Origin: Acidobacteriota bacterium
Lineage (GTDB): Bacteria > Acidobacteriota > Polarisedimenticolia > J045
Length of the DNA: 8,745 nucleotides
Reading direction: 5' to 3'
Assembly: GCA_027001345.1 (NCBI GenBank)
Contig: JALTMS010000741.1
Coordinates: 1 to 8,745, forward strand
Both the position numbers and the translations under genes were made by a program. Shown here in pieces: positions 5,610 to 8,745 of this stretch (positions are counted from its first letter, which is position 1; the number at the start of each line of letters is the position of its first letter). The notes beneath the pieces were generated by a model. That model was not told the DNA's origin, searched no databases, and saw nothing but the letters and a program-made list of their open reading frames with translations.

Positions 5610-7670
5610 ATGAGTGATGTCATGGTAGATGAACGGGGCGATACCTGGGTCGACGTGCTGCGGGCCAACGCCGAGCGGATCCCATCCCAGAGGGCCTTTA
5701 CCTTCTTGCACAACGGCGAGGAGGAGCAGGAGAGCGTCACCTTCGGCGAGCTGGACCGCCGGGCGAGAGCCGTGGCGGCGCTGCTCGCGCGGGTGGCGAA
5801 GCCGGGCGAGCGCGCGCTGCTGCTCTACCCCCAGGGGATCGACTACATCGTGGGCTTCTTCGGCTGCCTCTACGCAGGGGTGATCGCCGTTCCCCTCTAC
5901 TCGCCGCAGAACCGGCGCAAGACGGCAATGATCGGCAAGGTGGCCGGTGATTGCGGGGCGAGCTGGGCGCTCTCCACCAAGGCAGTCATCGACAAGTACG
6001 AAAGCAGCTGGGCGCGCGGCGCGAAAATGCCGCCCATGACCTGGCTCTCCACCGACGACCTGGAGGAGGGCGAGGCGGACGAATGGACGGCGCCCGACAT
6101 CTCCGGGGAGACGGTGGCCTACCTTCAGTACACCTCGGGCTCCACCTCCGACCCGAAAGGGGTGGCGTTGAGTCACCGCCCGGTGCTCGCCCAGGCGAGG
6201 GAGATCGTGGAAGCGTGGGGCACCACCGAGCACAGCGTGATGGTATCGTGGCTGCCCCACTACCACGACTTCGGCCAGGTGTTTGGGATTCTTCAGCCGG
6301 TTTTCCAGGGCTTCCACTGTGTGCTGATGTCGCCCGCCGCCTTCGTCCAGAAGCCGTTGCGCTGGCTCGCCGCCATCTCCCACTACCGGGCGACCCACTC
6401 CGCCGCCCCCAACTTCGCCTTCGATCACTGCGTAGACAATATCGCCGAGGAGCGGCTGAAGGAGCTGGACCTCGGCAGCTGGGTCACCGCCGCTAACGGC
6501 GCGGAGCCGGTGCGTATGAACTCGTTGACCCGTTTTTACCAGCGCTTCAAGGCGTGTGGCTTCCGCATGGAGAGTTTCAGCCCCGCCTACGGCCTCGCCG
6601 AGGCGACGCTGCGGGTGACCGCCATCGACTGGCGCGATGAACCCCGCGCGCTGGAGTTCGACGCCGAGGGTCTGGCCAACCACCAAGTAAAACCGCCGAG
6701 CAGCCCCACCGCCACCGGTCGCGTACTGGCGAGCTGCGGCGTGCCGGTGATGGACACCTCGGTGGCGATCGTCAACCCTACCTCATTGTACCGCGGCCGC
6801 CGCGACCTACACCGCGATATCTGGGGGCCGCGTCCGAGGGGTGTCAGCGGTAGGGGGGGGCGGGAGGCGGACAACGAGGGGGTGTTCCGGGCACGCATCG
6901 ACGGTGACGGGGAGTCGGGAACCTGGCTGCGCACCGGCGATCTGGGTTTTCTGCACTACGGCGAGTTGTTCATCGCCTCGCGCATCAAGGACCTGATCGT
7001 CATTCGCGGTTCCAACCACTATCCACAGGACATCGAGGCGACGGTGGAGGAGAGCCATCCGCTGCTCCGTCCGGGGTTCAGCGCGGCTTTCTCCATCGAA
7101 GGGGAGGAGGGCGAGCGACTGGTGGTGGTGGCGGAGCGAAAGCGCTACTTCGACGAATCGGTGGATTACTCAGCGGTCATGGAGCGGGTTCGCGAGGAGA
7201 TCGCCGATCTCCACGGAATCGATGTGGCCGAGATCCTGATCATCAAGACCGGGACCATCCCCAAGACCTCCAGCGGCAAGATCCAGCGGGCCGCGTGCAA
7301 GGCCCTCCACCAGGACGGCGAGTTGCGGTCGTTGTCTTGCTGGCGCGCGCCGGCGCCGACTACGCCGGAGGCCACTACGCCCGCCGAGCGGGTGCTGGAG
7401 GGGTCGATGCACGACGTGATCCGGGTCTCCGTCGGCGAACGGGTGCTGGGTTCGGTGGCGCGGGTCAAACGCATCGACTCCACGGAGGTGGAGCTGGCCC
7501 GCTCGCTCGCCCACTACGGGGTGAGTTCCCTGGACATGCTGGAGCTGCACACAGACATCGGCGACTGGCTCGGCTACGAGATTCCCGACGAGTGGATCTG
7601 GGAGTCCAAGTCCATCGCCGAGCTGGTCGACAACATTGCCAATAGCTACGGACAGCCCAGCGTCAACTGA
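5610..7670 (+). CDS. Fatty acyl-AMP ligase with C-terminal acyl carrier domain
   Basis: This 686-residue protein has an ANL-superfamily adenylation domain (about residues 5-580) followed by a carrier domain (about 600-680). Motifs seen are YTSGSTSDPKGV (from residue 174, ATP phosphate loop), WLPHYHDFGQ, YGLAEATL (from 327), TGDLGFL (from 442, with D444), RIKDLIVIRGSNHYPQDIE, and TSSGKIQR with the catalytic Lys557. HYHDFGQ, GLAEATL and NHYPQDIE are typical of fatty acyl-AMP ligases, which pass acyl-adenylates to carrier proteins rather than CoA. The carrier part reads YGVSSLDMLELHTDIGDWLG. Ser640 is the likely phosphopantetheine site, with Ser in place of the usual preceding Asp. Residues 389-420 (NPTSLYRGRRDLHRDIWGPR onward) match the family poorly, although the frame stays open; a sequencing problem there is possible. 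The start at 5610 is preferred over GTG 5607, with AGGGAG (5596-5601) 8 nt upstream. It activates and carries the fatty acid precursor of the pathway. Confidence 0.9.
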   Translation: MSDVMVDERGDTWVDVLRANAERIPSQRAFTFLHNGEEEQESVTFGELDRRARAVAALLARVAKPGERALLLYPQGIDYIVGFFGCLYAGVIAVPLYSPQNRRKTAMIGKVAGDCGASWALSTKAVIDKYESSWARGAKMPPMTWLSTDDLEEGEADEWTAPDISGETVAYLQYTSGSTSDPKGVALSHRPVLAQAREIVEAWGTTEHSVMVSWLPHYHDFGQVFGILQPVFQGFHCVLMSPAAFVQKPLRWLAAISHYRATHSAAPNFAFDHCVDNIAEERLKELDLGSWVTAANGAEPVRMNSLTRFYQRFKACGFRMESFSPAYGLAEATLRVTAIDWRDEPRALEFDAEGLANHQVKPPSSPTATGRVLASCGVPVMDTSVAIVNPTSLYRGRRDLHRDIWGPRPRGVSGRGGREADNEGVFRARIDGDGESGTWLRTGDLGFLHYGELFIASRIKDLIVIRGSNHYPQDIEATVEESHPLLRPGFSAAFSIEGEEGERLVVVAERKRYFDESVDYSAVMERVREEIADLHGIDVAEILIIKTGTIPKTSSGKIQRAACKALHQDGELRSLSCWRAPAPTTPEATTPAERVLEGSMHDVIRVSVGERVLGSVARVKRIDSTEVELARSLAHYGVSSLDMLELHTDIGDWLGYEIPDEWIWESKSIAELVDNIANSYGQPSVN

Positions 7671-7702
7671 CGCCCGGATAGGCTTTAGCGGGAGTTGAAT
7701 GA

Positions 7703-8745
7703 ATGAGAATCGAGTCGGTAAAGGCCGCCTATCCATCGCGGGTGGTGAGCAATGACGATGTGCTGGAGATGGTCTCCGAGCACAGTGAGGCGTCACTGGG
7801 TGACGAGCTGGGCGAGGCACTCAAACGGATCAAGTTCTATCTGCGTTATTCCGGGTCGAACACCCGCAACTGGTTGGCCGAGGGCGAGCGTCCCATCGAC
7901 TTCGTGGCCGCGGCCGTGGAGTCGGCGTTGGCGCAGGCGGGGGTCGCAGCGGACGAGATCGATGTGGTGGTCTACGTCGGCATCGGCCGCGGCTTTCTCG
8001 AACCGGGCGGGGCCTACCATGTCGCCGCCGCCCTCGGACTCACCCGCGCCCACTGCTTCGACGTGATCGACGCCTGCATGAGCTGGACGCGGGCGATGCA
8101 GCTGGTCCAGTCGCTTTTTCGCGGTTCGGAGTACCGCCGCGCCCTGGTGGTGAACGCCGAGTTCAACATGTACCGCGGCGGCGCGATCTACCCCGCGGTG
8201 TTCAAGCTTCCCTCTGTCGACGCGGTGGAGTGGACCTTCCCCTCGTTCACCTTGGGCGAGACGGCGACGGCCACCGTGGTGGAGGCGGAGGACGACCACC
8301 CCTGGCGCTTCGAGTACAGCTCCCGGCCCGACCTGGCGGACCTGTGCAACATCCCCATTCACGGCCACGAGGGTTACGGCGTGGGCTCGGACCGCATCGC
8401 GCGCAACGGCGTCGGCCGCTTCACCTCTTTCGGCTTCGACCTGCACGCGGAGGGCAACCCGGAGATTATCGAGGTCTATCGCCGGCTGGGCGTGCCGCGC
8501 GAGGAGATCGCCGCCGTCTACACCCACGCCTCGTCCCAGCGGGAATGGTCGAAGATGGCCGAGGAGGTGGGGATCGGCGATCGGGTGTGGCACATTTACT
8601 CCAAGACCGGAAACGTCGTCTCGGCGTCGGTGCCGGCGGCCATCGCCTCGTCCATCGAGGCGGGACGGGTCGAGCGGGGTGACCGCTTGGTTGGGTGGGT
8701 GGGCAGCGCGGGCATGTCGTTCTGCGCCTACAGCTTTATCTACTG
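7703..8745 (+). CDS. FabH-like 3-oxoacyl-ACP synthase III (ketosynthase III), reaches right edge
   Basis: The 347 complete codons show a thiolase-fold ketosynthase III with an intact Cys-His-Asn triad: C125 in FDVIDACMSWTRAMQ, H275 in YTHASSQREW, and N304 in YSKTGNVVSASVP. These enzymes condense an acyl starter with malonyl-ACP, or in secondary metabolism join an acyl group to another carbon, oxygen or nitrogen nucleophile. The Cys-to-His spacing (150 residues) is longer than in E. coli FabH (C112 to H244). The C-terminal GSAGMSFCAYSFIY looks like the end of the protein. The last two bases are TG, so a TGA stop may lie one base beyond the window. ATG 7703 is preferred over the out-of-frame ATG 7699; GGGAG (7690-7694) is its ribosome binding site. 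The 32-bp gap to the ligase gene supports one transcript. It probably accepts the chain from the fused carrier (inference). Confidence 0.9.
   Translation, partial: MRIESVKAAYPSRVVSNDDVLEMVSEHSEASLGDELGEALKRIKFYLRYSGSNTRNWLAEGERPIDFVAAAVESALAQAGVAADEIDVVVYVGIGRGFLEPGGAYHVAAALGLTRAHCFDVIDACMSWTRAMQLVQSLFRGSEYRRALVVNAEFNMYRGGAIYPAVFKLPSVDAVEWTFPSFTLGETATATVVEAEDDHPWRFEYSSRPDLADLCNIPIHGHEGYGVGSDRIARNGVGRFTSFGFDLHAEGNPEIIEVYRRLGVPREEIAAVYTHASSQREWSKMAEEVGIGDRVWHIYSKTGNVVSASVPAAIASSIEAGRVERGDRLVGWVGSAGMSFCAYSFIY

Noticed and set aside
5319..6686. 455-codon open frame on the minus strand
   Set aside because: It runs antisense to the acyl dehydrogenase and acyl-AMP ligase genes, both strongly conserved, and its translation is repetitive Gly/Arg/His-rich text typical of GC-rich shadows.
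1..8745. CRISPR array, tRNA or rRNA genes
   Set aside because: No regularly spaced direct repeats and no tRNA or rRNA signature were seen by eye on either strand.

Overview
The window is GC-rich, double-stranded chromosomal-type DNA from a proteobacterium. It is probably a gammaproteobacterium, with a betaproteobacterium possible. The reasons are a LuxR/RsaM/LuxI quorum-sensing module of the Burkholderia/Pseudomonas/Acidithiobacillus type, an ISL3-family transposase remnant, a DUF2201-type metallopeptidase, and a short intergenic palindrome (positions 589-618) of a kind I remember from gammaproteobacterial genomes. No species can be named from the sequence alone.

Layout. (1) Positions 1-458, minus strand: the first ~150 residues of a DUF2201/VWA-like metallopeptidase with an HEALH zinc motif, running off the left edge. 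(2) 459-1266: a low-gene-content stretch with a 12-bp perfect hairpin, a structured leader and a frameshifted, truncated ISL3 transposase. (3) 1233-2060: a luxR-type regulator on the minus strand, bracketed almost to the base by two imperfect palindromes with related ends. (4) 2070-3317: an rsaM-like gene and a luxI-type acyl-homoserine-lactone synthase on the plus strand. Each has a lux-box-like element upstream, and the two elements match at 15 of 20 positions. (5) 3329-8745: four tightly spaced plus-strand genes following luxI with gaps of 11, 22, 36 and 32 bp. They encode a DUF3419/BtaA-like S-adenosylmethionine 3-amino-3-carboxypropyl transferase, an acyl-CoA dehydrogenase-like flavoprotein, a fatty acyl-AMP ligase fused to a C-terminal carrier domain, and a FabH-like ketosynthase III that reaches the right edge.

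How it fits together. LuxI makes an acyl-homoserine lactone, LuxR senses it, and RsaM probably damps the circuit. The best lux box (2667-2686) is placed for activation of a promoter ahead of luxI. The genes behind luxI are close enough to be read on the same transcript. They look like a small lipid-derived natural-product pathway: a fatty acid is adenylated and loaded onto the fused carrier, desaturated by the dehydrogenase, joined to another unit by the ketosynthase III, and a homoserine-like C4 amino-acid unit may be added from SAM by the BtaA-like enzyme. The product is unknown, and the cluster continues past the right edge.
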